Origin: Pseudomonas hormoni
GTDB taxonomy: Bacteria > Pseudomonadota > Gammaproteobacteria > Pseudomonadales > Pseudomonadaceae
NCBI RefSeq assembly: GCF_018502625.1
Contig: NZ_CP075566.1
Coordinates: forward strand, 5,211,001 to 5,275,000
Reading direction: 5' to 3'
Length of the DNA: 64,000 nt
Shown here: positions 27,916 through 37,422 of the stretch, one piece after another
Position numbering within the stretch: position 1 is the stretch's first letter
Layout of the letters: each line of letters begins with the position of its first letter
The notes under the pieces: generated by a model
What the model saw: the letters and a program-made list of their open reading frames with translations, nothing else
Told to the model about the DNA's origin: nothing
Databases searched by the model: none
Program-made: the position numbers and the translations under genes

Positions 27916-28045
27916 GTGGCGAGGGAGCTTGCTCCCGCTGGGCTGCGAAGCGGCCCCAAACCCAACACATGCGGTTAACCGTTAAACCGCATTCTCAGGA
28001 TCGACGACTGCTTCGCAGCCGAGCGGGAGCAAGCTCCCTCGCCAC
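27916..28045. repeat. REPIN, family A
   Basis: Inverted GTGGCGAGGGAGCTTGCTCC arms about 85 bp apart. Confidence 0.9.
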
Positions 28046-28094
28046 AGGTTCAGCAACTGCCACGAATCTGCATCAACAACCCACAAGAGGTCCC

Positions 28095-29522
28095 ATGCCC
28101 AACCGCCCGCCTCTCGATGCCGTCACCGCCCGCTGGGTGCCGTGGGTCGTCGCCATTGCCTTCTTCATGCAGTCCCTCGACGGGACCATCCTCAACACCG
28201 CCCTGCCGGCCATGGCGCGCGACCTGGCGGAAGACCCGCTGCGCATGCAGGGCGTAATCATCGCCTACATGCTCACCGTCGCCCTGCTGATCCCCGCCTC
28301 CGGCTGGATCGCCGATCGTTTCGGCACCAAGAAAATCTTCTTCGGCGCGATCCTGTTGTTCAGCATCGGTTCGTTGCTCTGCGCCCTGTCGAGCAGCCTG
28401 AGCATGCTGATCGGCGCCCGGGTGATTCAGGGCCTGGGCGGTGCGCTGATGCTGCCGGTCGGGCGGCTGGTGGTGCTGCGCGCCTACCCGCGTTCGGAAC
28501 TGGTGCGGATCATGGGTTTCATCACCATTCCCGGCCTGCTCGGCCCGTTGATCGGCCCGACCATGGGTGGCTGGATGGTGGAATACCTGACCTGGCACTG
28601 GATCTTCCTGATCAACCTGCCGGTCGGCGCCGTCGGTTGCTACGCGGTCTGGAGATTCATCCCCGACCTGCGCGGCACTGAACGTACGCGTTTCGACAGC
28701 CTCGGTTTCTTGCTGTTTGGCGCGGCGATGGTGCTGATCACCATCGCCATGGAAGGTCTCGGCGAACTGCACCTGCCGCATCTGCGCGTGATGTTGCTGC
28801 TGTTCGGCGGCATGGCCTGTCTGGCGGCGTACTGGTTGCGGGCCGGGCACATCGAGAATCCGCTGTTCGCGCCGTCGCTGTTCAAGACCCGGACGTTTGC
28901 CGTGGGTATCCTCGGCAACCTGTTCGCCCGTCTGGGCAGCGGCGCGTTGCCGTTCCTCGTACCGTTGCTGCTGCAAGTGGCGCTGGGTTACTCGCCGTCC
29001 CAGGCCGGGATGAGCATGTTGCCGCTGGCCGCTGCGGCGATGGTTGCCAAGTCGGTGGCGCGGCCGCTGATCGAACGCCTGGGCTATCGCATCGTGCTGA
29101 CCGGCAACACGTTGGCGCTGGGGTTGATGTTAGCGAGCATGGGGCTGGTCAGCGAGCAGACGCCGTACTGGTTGTTGCTGGGCATGCTGGCGATCCTCGG
29201 CGCGATCAACTCCTTGCAGTTCACCGCGATGAACACCGTGACCCTGATCGACCTCGACGACGCCAGCGCCAGCAGCGGCAACAGCCTGCTGTCGGTGGTC
29301 GCGCAATTGTCCTTGAGCCTGGGCGTTGCGTGCGCCGGTGCGCTGCTCGGCGGGTTCACGGCGGAAGTCGGTAATGACGGCGTGAACACGGTGCTGGGCG
29401 CGTTCCAACTTACGTTTGTGACCGTTGGAATCATGGCGATGCTGGCCGCGACGATCTTCTCGCAGCTTTCAAAGGAAGACGGACGGCGTGTCAGAAGTCC
29501 CGAACAACACATCGAACATTGA
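28095..29522 (+). CDS. DHA2-family multidrug efflux transporter (MdtD-like)
   Basis: This 475-residue major facilitator protein has about 14 hydrophobic segments. Family motifs include the proton-coupling D in MQSLDGTILNTALPAMA, motif A GWIADRFGTKKIF, RVIQGLGGALMLPVGR (motif B) and the GP-rich PGLLGPLIGPTMGG (motif C). It resembles MdtD. The start at 28095 follows AAGAGG; the frame upstream runs through the REPIN. No regulator is adjacent, so substrates are unknown. Confidence 0.88.
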   Translation: MPNRPPLDAVTARWVPWVVAIAFFMQSLDGTILNTALPAMARDLAEDPLRMQGVIIAYMLTVALLIPASGWIADRFGTKKIFFGAILLFSIGSLLCALSSSLSMLIGARVIQGLGGALMLPVGRLVVLRAYPRSELVRIMGFITIPGLLGPLIGPTMGGWMVEYLTWHWIFLINLPVGAVGCYAVWRFIPDLRGTERTRFDSLGFLLFGAAMVLITIAMEGLGELHLPHLRVMLLLFGGMACLAAYWLRAGHIENPLFAPSLFKTRTFAVGILGNLFARLGSGALPFLVPLLLQVALGYSPSQAGMSMLPLAAAAMVAKSVARPLIERLGYRIVLTGNTLALGLMLASMGLVSEQTPYWLLLGMLAILGAINSLQFTAMNTVTLIDLDDASASSGNSLLSVVAQLSLSLGVACAGALLGGFTAEVGNDGVNTVLGAFQLTFVTVGIMAMLAATIFSQLSKEDGRRVRSPEQHIEH

Positions 29523-29551
29523 GCCGGGCACAGGTGGTGAAGGATTTATCT

Positions 29552-29681
29552 GTGGCGAGGGGATTTATCGCCGTTCGGCTGCGAAGCAGTCGTAAATCCG
29601 GCTGATGCGGTCTGTCTGTCAAACCGCGTTTGCCAATTTGGGGCGCTGCGCACCCCAGCGGGGATAAATCCCCCTCGCCAC
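29552..29681. repeat. REPIN, family A variant (GGGGATTTATC)
   Basis: The arms read GTGGCGAGGGGATTTATCGC and its complement, keeping the GTGGCGAGG end but replacing the usual GAGCTTGCTCCC core with an A+T-rich GGATTTATC core. Confidence 0.88.
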
Positions 29682-29763
29682 AGGATTGCGTTCGTCCAGA
29701 ATTTGCAGGTGGAGGGCGCGGGACTGATACACTGCGCGACATTTTGTTTTGCAGGCCAGTCCC

Positions 29764-31149
29764 GTGACCACCATCGCCACCGCTTTTAATACTTTGCCGC
29801 TGTCCGCCGCCATGCTGGCTAACCTCGACTCCCTCGGTTATGCCCAGATGACGCCGATCCAGGCGCAAAGCTTGCCGGTGATCCTGAAAGGGATGGACCT
29901 GATCGCCCAGGCCAAGACCGGCAGCGGCAAGACCGCCGCCTTCGGTATCGGCCTGCTGAACCCGATCAATCCGCGCTTCTTCGGTTGCCAGGCGCTGGTC
30001 ATTTGCCCGACGCGCGAGCTGGCGGACCAGGTCGCCAAGGAACTCCGTCGTCTGGCCCGCGCCGAAGACAACATCAAGATCCTGACCCTGTGCGGCGGCG
30101 TCGCGTTCGGCCCGCAGATCGGTTCGCTGGAGCATGGCGCGCACATCATCGTCGGCACCCCGGGTCGTATCCAGCAGCACTTGCGCAAGGGTTCGCTGAT
30201 CCTTCATGGCCTGAACACGCTGATCCTCGACGAAGCCGACCGCATGCTCGACATGGGTTTCTACGACTCCATCGAAGAAATCATTGCCCAGTGCCCCGAG
30301 CGTCGCCAGACCCTGCTGTTCTCCGCCACGTATCCGGTGGGCATCAAGCAGCTCGCTTCGAAGTTCATGCGCAACCCGCAGCAAGTGAAGGCCGAGGCGT
30401 TCCACGACGACACGCAGATCGAGCAGCGCTTCTACGAGATTTCCCCGGAAGAGCGCATGGATGCCGTGGTCAAAGTCCTCGCGCATCACCGTCCGGCGTC
30501 CTGCGTCGCCTTCTGCTTCACCAAGCAGCAGGTTCAGGAAACCGTTGACCACCTGACGGCCAAAGGCATCTCCGCCGTCGGCCTGCACGGCGATCTGGAA
30601 CAGCGTGACCGTGACCAGGTGCTAGCAATGTTCGCCAACCGCAGCACGTCAGTGCTGGTCGCCACCGACGTCGCCGCGCGCGGTCTGGACATCGATGCGC
30701 TGGACATGGTGATCAACGTCGAACTGGCCCGTGATTCGGAAATCCACATTCACCGCGTTGGCCGTACCGGCCGTGCGGGTGAGAAAGGTATTGCGATCAG
30801 CCTGGTCGCCCCGTCCGAAGCGCACCGCGCCCAGGCCATCGAGCAACTGCAGAAGTCGCCGTTGAGCTGGGATCAGCTGGACAACCTCAAATCCCAGGGT
30901 GGCGGACCGTTGCTGCCGGTGATGAGTACGCTGGTCATCGGCGCGGGCCGTAAAGACAAGGTTCGCCCGGGTGACATCCTCGGCGCACTGACCGGCGATG
31001 CCGGGATTCCGGGTGCGCAGGTTGGCAAGATTGCGATTTTCGACTTCCAGGCCTACGTGGCTGTTGAACGCGGGATCGCCAAGCAAGCCTTGCAGCGCCT
31101 GAATGACGGCAAGATCAAAGGCCGTTCGTTGCGCGTTCGCATCCTGTAA
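29764..31149 (+). CDS. dbpA: ATP-dependent RNA helicase DbpA
   Basis: This 461-residue DEAD-box protein acts in 50S ribosome assembly by binding 23S rRNA hairpin 92. Q-motif TPIQAQSLP, motif I AKTGSGKT, motif II DEAD, motif III SAT and motif VI HRVGRTGRAG are all intact, followed by the C-terminal DbpA RNA-binding domain (about 385-461). The GTG at 29764 is preferred as the start; a TTG at 29749 is possible. Confidence 0.95.
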   Translation: MTTIATAFNTLPLSAAMLANLDSLGYAQMTPIQAQSLPVILKGMDLIAQAKTGSGKTAAFGIGLLNPINPRFFGCQALVICPTRELADQVAKELRRLARAEDNIKILTLCGGVAFGPQIGSLEHGAHIIVGTPGRIQQHLRKGSLILHGLNTLILDEADRMLDMGFYDSIEEIIAQCPERRQTLLFSATYPVGIKQLASKFMRNPQQVKAEAFHDDTQIEQRFYEISPEERMDAVVKVLAHHRPASCVAFCFTKQQVQETVDHLTAKGISAVGLHGDLEQRDRDQVLAMFANRSTSVLVATDVAARGLDIDALDMVINVELARDSEIHIHRVGRTGRAGEKGIAISLVAPSEAHRAQAIEQLQKSPLSWDQLDNLKSQGGGPLLPVMSTLVIGAGRKDKVRPGDILGALTGDAGIPGAQVGKIAIFDFQAYVAVERGIAKQALQRLNDGKIKGRSLRVRIL

Positions 31150-31164
31150 GAACGCCTCGGCCCC

Positions 31165-31251
31165 TGTGGGAGCTGGCCTGCCAGCGATGGCATCGACTCG
31201 GTCTGACTGGTAAACCGAGTCGATACCATCGCCGGCAGGCCAGCTCCCACA
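31165..31251. repeat. REP pair, family C (TGTGGGAGCTGGC)
   Basis: TGTGGGAGCTGGCCTGCCAG and its complement enclose a further 11-base inverted repeat (ATCGACTCGGT / ACCGAGTCGAT), so the whole unit can form one long hairpin after dbpA. Confidence 0.88.
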
Positions 31252-31293
31252 TTTGATTGCATTCCAGATCAGCTCTTGTGTGAGGACACCGTT

Positions 31294-32472
31294 TTGCGCT
31301 CTACCGAAGTCGTGATCATTGGCGCTGGCGCCGCAGGGTTGATGTGTGCGCTGACCGCCGCCGGGCGCGGGCGCAAGGTGATGTTGCTCGACCACGCGAA
31401 CAAGGCCGGCAAGAAAATCCTGATGTCGGGCGGTGGTCGCTGTAATTTCACCAACATGTACACCGAACCGGGCAATTTCCTCTCGCAGAACGAACACTTC
31501 TGCAAATCCGCACTGGCGCGCTACACCCAGTGGGATTTCATCGGGATGGTCGCCAAACACGGCGTGCCGTACCACGAGAAAAAACTCGGCCAGCTGTTCT
31601 GCGATAACAAATCCAGCGACATCCTCGAGATGCTCCTCAACGAGTGCGATCAAGTCGGTGTCAGCCTGCACCTGGACACCTCGATCCAGACGATCGAGAA
31701 GCTGGAAAGCGGTTACTTGCTGGACACCACGCTGGGCCAGATCACCTGTGAATCCCTGGTGATTGCCACCGGCGGTCTGTCGATTCCGACCCTGGGCGCC
31801 ACCGGTTTCGGTTATCAGGTCGCGAAGCAGTTTGGCCACGAACTGTTGCCGACCCGCGCCGGCCTGGTGCCGTTCACCATCACCGATCAGCTCAAGGAGC
31901 TTTGCACCGAGCTGTCCGGTACGTCGGTCGATTGTCTGGTGAGCTGCAACGACCAGAGTTTCCGCGAGAACATCCTGTTCACCCACCGCGGTCTCAGCGG
32001 CCCGGCGATTTTGCAGATTTCCTCGTTCTGGGAGTCCGGCGACTCGGTAGAGATCAACCTGATGCCGGACCACGACGTGCCGAGCTGGCTGCAACAGCAG
32101 CAAGCCGAACGTCCAAACAGCGAGCTGAAAACCCTGCTTGGCGAGATCTTCACCAAGAAGATGGCCAACCTGCTGGCGGACAACTGGTTCGCCTCCAAAC
32201 CGATGAAGCAGTACACCCACGCGGAAATCGCCGACATCGCCGAGAAACTGGCGAGCTGGAAAGTCGTGCCGGCCGGCACTGAAGGTTATCGCACCGCTGA
32301 AGTGACATTGGGCGGCGTCGATACCAACGAGGTGTCGTCCAAGACCATGGAATCACTGAAAAGCCCCGGCCTGTACTTCATCGGCGAAGTGCTAGACGTG
32401 ACCGGACATCTGGGCGGCTTCAACTTCCAGTGGGCATGGGCTTCGGGCTACGCCGCCGCGCAATACGTCTGA
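31294..32472 (+). CDS. HI0933/YhiN-family FAD-dependent oxidoreductase
   Basis: This flavoprotein of about 392 residues has an N-terminal dinucleotide motif VVIIGAGAAGLMCALTAA, the family-specific GKKILMSGGGRCNFTN segment, and the C-terminal GLYFIGEVLDVTGHLGGFNFQWAWASG that closes the FAD site. The physiological substrate is unknown; the bile-acid reductase BaiN belongs to this family. No ATG fits. The TTG at 31294, eight bases after GAGG, is the best start, with GTG 31276 as alternative. Confidence 0.87.
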   Translation: MRSTEVVIIGAGAAGLMCALTAAGRGRKVMLLDHANKAGKKILMSGGGRCNFTNMYTEPGNFLSQNEHFCKSALARYTQWDFIGMVAKHGVPYHEKKLGQLFCDNKSSDILEMLLNECDQVGVSLHLDTSIQTIEKLESGYLLDTTLGQITCESLVIATGGLSIPTLGATGFGYQVAKQFGHELLPTRAGLVPFTITDQLKELCTELSGTSVDCLVSCNDQSFRENILFTHRGLSGPAILQISSFWESGDSVEINLMPDHDVPSWLQQQQAERPNSELKTLLGEIFTKKMANLLADNWFASKPMKQYTHAEIADIAEKLASWKVVPAGTEGYRTAEVTLGGVDTNEVSSKTMESLKSPGLYFIGEVLDVTGHLGGFNFQWAWASGYAAAQYV

Positions 32473-32490
32473 TCGACCGAGTTATCGTTT

Positions 32491-32579
32491 TTCGCGGGCA
32501 AGCCTCGCTCCTACAGGTTCGTGTCATACGCAATATTGCGAACGACACAAAACAGTAGGAGCGAGGCTTGCCCGCGAAA
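32491..32579. repeat. REP pair, family B, outward orientation
   Basis: TTCGCGGGCAAGCCTCGCTC and its complement around a 40-bp spacer. Confidence 0.88.
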
Positions 32580-32705
32580 GCGTCCGAACAAACAACACAG
32601 AGCAATCAAGGAACAGATTTTGCTGTCAGATGTGATCGGCGCCATTGCGTCGGCGTCATTACTGGCTCAATTTAGCGTCATTGCCTCGGAAGGCCCTCGC
32701 ACTTC

Positions 32706-34889
32706 ATGCCATCGACCCCTTTTCGTCAGTCTCTGCGCCGTCTCTGGGCGCTGGATAAATTCAGTTACAGCGTGCGGGTGTTCATCGCCCTGACCGGCAG
32801 CATGGCGCTGTGTTGGTATCAGGATGAAATGGGGCTGCTGATCCCGCTGTTCCTGGGGATCATCGCCAGCGCCCTGGCCGAGACCGACGACAGCTGGCAG
32901 GGCCGCCTCAATTCGCTGGCCGTGACACTGGTGTGTTTTATCGTCGCCGCCCTGTCGGTCGAACTGCTGTTCCCCTATCCCATTCTCTTTATCATCGCCT
33001 TCGCCCTGGCCGCCTTCTGCCTGACCATGCTCGGCGCACTGGGTGAACGTTACGGCGCGATTGCCTCGGCGACGTTGATTCTGTCGGTCTACACCATGAT
33101 CGGCGTGGATCAGCGCGGCGGCGCGGTGACCGATTTCTGGCACGAGCCGGTGCTGCTGGTGGCCGGCGCGGCTTGGTACGGCTTGCTCTCGGTGTTGTGG
33201 CAGGCGATGTTTTCCAATCAGCCGGTGCAGCAAAGTCTGGCGCGATTATTCCGTGAGTTGGGCTTTTACCTGAAGCTGAAATCGTCGCTGTTCGAACCGA
33301 TCCGGCAGATGGACGTAGAGGCGCGCCGACTGGAACTGGCCCAGCAGAACGGCCGGGTCGTAGCGGCTCTGAACGCCGCCAAGGAAATCATTCTGCACCG
33401 GGTCGGCAACGGTAGACCGGGCTCGAAAGTCAGCCGATACCTGAAACTCTACTTCCTTGCCCAGGACATTCACGAACGCGCCAGTTCCTCGCACTATCCG
33501 TATAACGCGCTGGCCGACGCCTTCTTCCACAGCGACGTGCTGTTCCGCTGTCAGCGCCTGCTGCGCCAGCAGGGCAAGGCTTGTCGAGCGCTGGCGGAAT
33601 CGATCCAGATGCGTCAACCGTTCATCTACGACGCCGGCTTCGCCGAAGCCCTGAGCGACCTGCACGCCTCCCTCGAACACCTGCGCATCCAGAGCAACCC
33701 GGCCTGGCGCGGACTGCTGCGATCCTTGCGCGCACTGGCCGCCAACCTCGGCACCCTCGACCGTTTGCTCAGCGATGCGAGCAACCCCGACGCCCTCGCC
33801 GACGCCACCGACAGCAGCCTGCTCGACCGCTCGCCACGCAGCCTCAAGGATGTGTGGATGCGCTTGCGCACGCAGCTGACGCCGACCTCGCTGCTGTTCC
33901 GCCACGCCCTGCGATTGCCCCTCGCGTTGAGCATCGGCTACGGCATGGTGCATTTGATTCACCCGTCGCAAGGTTACTGGATCATCCTCACCACGCTGTT
34001 CGTCTGCCAACCGAACTACGGCGCGACCCGGCGCAAGCTCGGTCAGCGGATCATCGGCACCGCCATCGGCCTGACCCTGGCCTGGGCACTGTTCGATCTG
34101 TTCCCGAACCCGCTGATCCAGTCGTGCTTCGCGATTGCTGCCGGGGTGGTGTTCTTCACCAACCGCACCACGCGCTACACCCTGGCGACGGCGGCGATCA
34201 CCTTGATGGTGCTGTTCTGCTTCAACCAGGTCGGCGACGGTTACGGCCTGTTCCTGCCGCGACTGTTCGATACCTTGCTCGGTAGCCTGATCGCCGGGCT
34301 CGCGGTGTTCCTGTTCCTGCCGGACTGGCAGGGTCGACGCCTGAACAAGGTGCTGGCCAACACCCTGACCTGCAACAGCATTTACCTGCGCCAGATCATG
34401 CAGCAATACGCCGTCGGCAAGAGCGACGACCTGGCTTATCGCCTGGCCCGGCGCAACGCGCACAACGCCGATGCGGCACTGTCGACGACGCTGGCCAACA
34501 TGCTGATGGAGCCCGGGCATTTCCGTAAGGAAGCGGATGTCGGGTTCCGCTTCCTGGTGTTGTCGCACACCTTGCTCAGCTATTTGTCAGGACTGGGCGC
34601 ACACCGTGAAACCCAGCTGCCGGCAGACGTGCGCGAGCACTTGATCGAAGGTGCCGGCGTGAAACTGGCGGCGAGCATTGATGAGATCGCTCAAGGCCTG
34701 GCGAGCAAACTGCCGATTGCGATTCAAAGTGATGAGGAAGAAGCGCTGGCCAATGAGCTGGAGCAGATGCCGGATGAAATCGATGAAGGGCAGCGGCTGG
34801 TGCAAACGCAGTTGGCGCTGATTTGCCGGCAGTTGGGGCCGCTGCGGACGTTGGCGGCGCATCTCATCAAAGACACCAGCGAGGATTGA
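32706..34889 (+). CDS. yccS: YccS/FUSC-family inner-membrane protein
   Basis: This 727-residue protein belongs to the YccS/YhfK group: two clusters of about six hydrophobic helices (residues 20-160 and 400-520) separated by a large soluble region, ending in a soluble tail. The second cluster contains the FUSC signature YWIILTTLFVCQPNYGATRRK. Relatives include aromatic-acid efflux pumps, but YccS itself has no established substrate. No membrane-fusion-protein partner is adjacent. Confidence 0.9.
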   Translation: MPSTPFRQSLRRLWALDKFSYSVRVFIALTGSMALCWYQDEMGLLIPLFLGIIASALAETDDSWQGRLNSLAVTLVCFIVAALSVELLFPYPILFIIAFALAAFCLTMLGALGERYGAIASATLILSVYTMIGVDQRGGAVTDFWHEPVLLVAGAAWYGLLSVLWQAMFSNQPVQQSLARLFRELGFYLKLKSSLFEPIRQMDVEARRLELAQQNGRVVAALNAAKEIILHRVGNGRPGSKVSRYLKLYFLAQDIHERASSSHYPYNALADAFFHSDVLFRCQRLLRQQGKACRALAESIQMRQPFIYDAGFAEALSDLHASLEHLRIQSNPAWRGLLRSLRALAANLGTLDRLLSDASNPDALADATDSSLLDRSPRSLKDVWMRLRTQLTPTSLLFRHALRLPLALSIGYGMVHLIHPSQGYWIILTTLFVCQPNYGATRRKLGQRIIGTAIGLTLAWALFDLFPNPLIQSCFAIAAGVVFFTNRTTRYTLATAAITLMVLFCFNQVGDGYGLFLPRLFDTLLGSLIAGLAVFLFLPDWQGRRLNKVLANTLTCNSIYLRQIMQQYAVGKSDDLAYRLARRNAHNADAALSTTLANMLMEPGHFRKEADVGFRFLVLSHTLLSYLSGLGAHRETQLPADVREHLIEGAGVKLAASIDEIAQGLASKLPIAIQSDEEEALANELEQMPDEIDEGQRLVQTQLALICRQLGPLRTLAAHLIKDTSED

Positions 34890-34913
34890 GAGTTGTGGTG
34901 GCTGGGCGGGCCT

Positions 34914-34981
34914 CTTCGCGGGCAAGCCTCGCTCCTACAGAGATCACGCGAAACCTGTAGGAGCGAGGCTTGCCCGCGAAG
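34914..34981. repeat. REP pair, family B, outward orientation
   Basis: CTTCGCGGGCAAGCCTCGCT and its complement with an 18-bp spacer, between the convergent yccS-like and binding-protein genes. Confidence 0.88.
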
Positions 34982-35005
34982 GGGCCATCCGCCGCCCCAC
35001 AAAAA

Positions 35006-35743
35006 CTACATCCCATGCTCCTTCATCAACCGCTCATAACTCCCATCTGCCTTCATCTCGGCAATCTCCCGATCAAAACCCGCCACGATCTGTTCATGCT
35101 GCGGATTTTTCAGGCTGACCAGAATATGCAGGCTGTTCTCGCTCAACGGTTTGGGCAGGAACTCGACGGAATTACGCACCTTGGCCGACTCCCGGGACAG
35201 GTAGTAACGCGCGACGTATTCATCCTCCAGCGTCAGCTTGACCCGATCGGCAGCGACCATGCGCACGGCCATGGCGAAGCTGTGCACCGGGACCTTCTGC
35301 AGCGAGGCGTCTTCATCGAACGCGGGTGAATAGGCATAACCACGCACCACCGCAATCGGGTACGTGTGCAATTGCTGCAGATTATTGAATTCGATCGGCG
35401 CGTCCTTGCGCTTGAGAAAGCGCACGCGGTTGAGCAGGTATTCGCCGGAAAACTGGCCTAGTTTGGTGCGTTCTTCGGTGTACCAGGCGTTCACCAGCAC
35501 GTCGTAACGCCCTTCTCCGACGCCCAGCAGCGCGCGTGCCCAGGGCACCTGTTCAAAATCGCTGGCATAGCCGGCCCGGGCCAGCGCGGTGCTGACGATG
35601 TCAGTGGCCAACCCACCGTTGATCAGCGTGGCGTCGGTAAAGGGCGGCCATAAATCGGCAACCAGTCGCAGCTTTTCCGCTGCGGCGCTCTGAGTCAGCA
35701 ACAGCAATCCGATCAAGGCCAAAGCTCGATGCAATCGCGGCAT
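35006..35743 (-). CDS. Periplasmic solute-binding protein (SBP_bac_3 type)
   Basis: This 245-residue protein has a signal peptide (MPRLHRALALIGLLLLTQSAAA) and the amino-acid-binding-protein fold: LRLVADLWPPFTD at the N-terminus, an ARALLGVGEGRYDVLVNAWYTEER lobe, and a C-terminal helix. It has no adjacent permease or ATPase. Orphan proteins of this type are common in Pseudomonas and their ligands are mostly unknown. The similar gene at 63289 is a second example in this window. Confidence 0.85.
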   Translation of the reverse strand: MPRLHRALALIGLLLLTQSAAAEKLRLVADLWPPFTDATLINGGLATDIVSTALARAGYASDFEQVPWARALLGVGEGRYDVLVNAWYTEERTKLGQFSGEYLLNRVRFLKRKDAPIEFNNLQQLHTYPIAVVRGYAYSPAFDEDASLQKVPVHSFAMAVRMVAADRVKLTLEDEYVARYYLSRESAKVRNSVEFLPKPLSENSLHILVSLKNPQHEQIVAGFDREIAEMKADGSYERLMKEHGM

Positions 35744-35997
35744 GCTCGAAAATCCTTAGCGGGCGGCTGCCCGACGTTTTCAGCCAAAACTCCAAGGCCC
35801 CGTACCGGCGAAACCCAGGTACTAACATTAGCTCATCGAAGCCACTGCACAGCGCTTCATCCCAGATTACACAAAGAAGACAACGCCGCGCGAAATGAAT
35901 GATGGCATTTTGGCCTTTGTCACAGATTTCTCCGCCATCAAGACATCTTTCGCGCACACGCTTAGTATCGGAGGGACGTTGTTCAAGGAATGTGAAG

Positions 35998-36450
35998 ATG
36001 ACAATCGATTGGATCTGCAAACACCACAGCGATCTGGGCAAGGAACAGCTGTACGCCGTTCTGCAGCTGCGCGCCGAGGTGTTCGTTGTGGAGCAGAAAT
36101 GTGTTTATCAAGACGTCGATGGCCAGGATCTGGAAGGTGACACCTGCCACTTGATGGCCTGGGACGGGGATCGACTGGTGGCATACCTGCGCTTGCTCGA
36201 CCCTGAATTACAGGGCGGCGATGTGGTGATCGGGCGGGTGATTACCGCGCCGGATTATCGCGGCAAGGGCCTGGGTCATGAGCTGATCGCCCAGGCGTTG
36301 AAGCAGGCGGAAAAGCGCTGGCCTGAAGTGCCGGTTTATCTGTCGGCCCAGGCGCATTTGCAGGGGTATTACGGGCGGTACGGGTTTGTCGTGGCGGGTG
36401 AGGAATACCTCGAGGATGACATTCCGCATATCGGGATGCGTCGTTCTTGA
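35998..36450 (+). CDS. elaA: GNAT acetyltransferase, ElaA family
   Basis: This 150-residue protein begins MTIDWICKHHSDL and contains the ElaA segment LRAEVFVVEQKCVYQDVDGQD and the acetyl-CoA-binding loop RGKGLG within GRVITAPDYRGKGLGHELI. The substrate is unknown. AAGGAA precedes the ATG by about seven bases. The 254 bp upstream contain no gene. Confidence 0.88.
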   Translation: MTIDWICKHHSDLGKEQLYAVLQLRAEVFVVEQKCVYQDVDGQDLEGDTCHLMAWDGDRLVAYLRLLDPELQGGDVVIGRVITAPDYRGKGLGHELIAQALKQAEKRWPEVPVYLSAQAHLQGYYGRYGFVVAGEEYLEDDIPHIGMRRS

Positions 36451-36457
36451 GGGCCCT

Positions 36458-36548
36458 ATCGCGGGCAAGCCCGCTCCCACAGGGATCTTCTGTGAATACA
36501 ATATTTGTGAACAACAGAGAACATTGTGGGAGCGGGCTTGCCCGCGAT
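36458..36548. repeat. REP pair, family C (GGGCAAGCCCGCTCCCACA)
   Basis: Outward-facing inverted pair around about 43 bp. The arm is a perfect inverted complement over 24 bases. Confidence 0.88.
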
Positions 36549-36573
36549 GGCGGCATAACTGACGCCGCAGAAT

Positions 36574-36870
36574 TCAGGGATACTCCAACACCGCCTTGAT
36601 CTGCCGCAGATTACGCTCGATCCACCCCCGATCAATCGCCCCCCACTCGCGAATCCGATAACGCCCGGCATGGTTGCGCGCGCCCTCTTCCTGCTCGAAT
36701 TCGCAAACGATGTCCAGATCCGCCAACGCCGCAATGGTGTCCTGGGCCGTGCGCCGGGGCATGCCGGTCACCTCGGTCAGTGCCGGGACGCTGCTGGCCA
36801 GCCCGCTGTCGATCAGGTACGCCACGTACAAACGGCGATAGAAGCTGCTCTTGGTCTTGCTCACGTCCAT
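36574..36870 (-). CDS. Winged helix-turn-helix domain protein
   Basis: This 98-residue protein (MDVSKTKSSFYRRLYVAYLI...) has a predicted winged helix: a recognition segment around TGMPRRTAQDTIAALADLDIVCEFEQEEG followed by a wing. It is seen beside the YgjP-like gene in many pseudomonads. ATG 36870 has an AAGGAG site seven bases upstream; a GTG at 36876 would add two residues. It lies 15 bp after the peptidase gene, so they form an operon. Its target is unknown. Confidence 0.75.
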   Translation of the reverse strand: MDVSKTKSSFYRRLYVAYLIDSGLASSVPALTEVTGMPRRTAQDTIAALADLDIVCEFEQEEGARNHAGRYRIREWGAIDRGWIERNLRQIKAVLEYP

Positions 36871-36885
36871 CCACACACTCCTTGG

Positions 36886-37377
36886 CTACTGCATTTCCCG
36901 CCACGTCAGGTACACCCGCAAATCGAACTCGATCTGGTGATACCCCGGCAACATGTGTTCGCACAACTTGTAGAACGCCTTGTTGTGATCCGACTCCTTG
37001 AAGTGTGCCAGCTCATGCACCACGATCATTTTCAGAAACTCGGCGGGGGCGTCCTTGAACAACGAAGCCACCCGGATTTCTTTCTTGGCCTTGAGCTTGC
37101 CGCCCTGCACCCGAGAGATCGTGGTGTGCAGGCCGAGGGCGCGGTGGGTCAGGTCCAGACGGTTATCGAACAACACCTTGTCGATGGCCGGGGCGTTGCG
37201 CAGGTATTCCTGTTTCAGGTCCAGCGCATAGGTGTACAACGCCTTGTCGCTCTGCACGTCATGCATTTGCGGGTAACGCTGGCTCAGGTAATCGCCCAGC
37301 CGACCTTCGGTGATCAGCCGGCGCACCTGGTCCTGCAATGCAACGGGATAGGCCTGGAGGAATTTCAAGGCAGTCAT
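36886..37377 (-). CDS. YgjP-like metallopeptidase (M48/DUF45)
   Basis: This 163-residue protein carries the zinc motif HELAHFKESDHNKAFY, i.e. HExxH plus a third His five residues later, characteristic of the YgjP/WLM-type metallopeptidases. There is no signal peptide, so it is cytoplasmic. The physiological substrate is unknown. It is the first gene of a two-gene unit with the winged-helix protein. Confidence 0.85.
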   Translation of the reverse strand: MTALKFLQAYPVALQDQVRRLITEGRLGDYLSQRYPQMHDVQSDKALYTYALDLKQEYLRNAPAIDKVLFDNRLDLTHRALGLHTTISRVQGGKLKAKKEIRVASLFKDAPAEFLKMIVVHELAHFKESDHNKAFYKLCEHMLPGYHQIEFDLRVYLTWREMQ

Positions 37378-37422
37378 CGGGGCGGCAACATCGGTTACGA
37401 AAAGGTCGCCAGTGTAGCGAAT

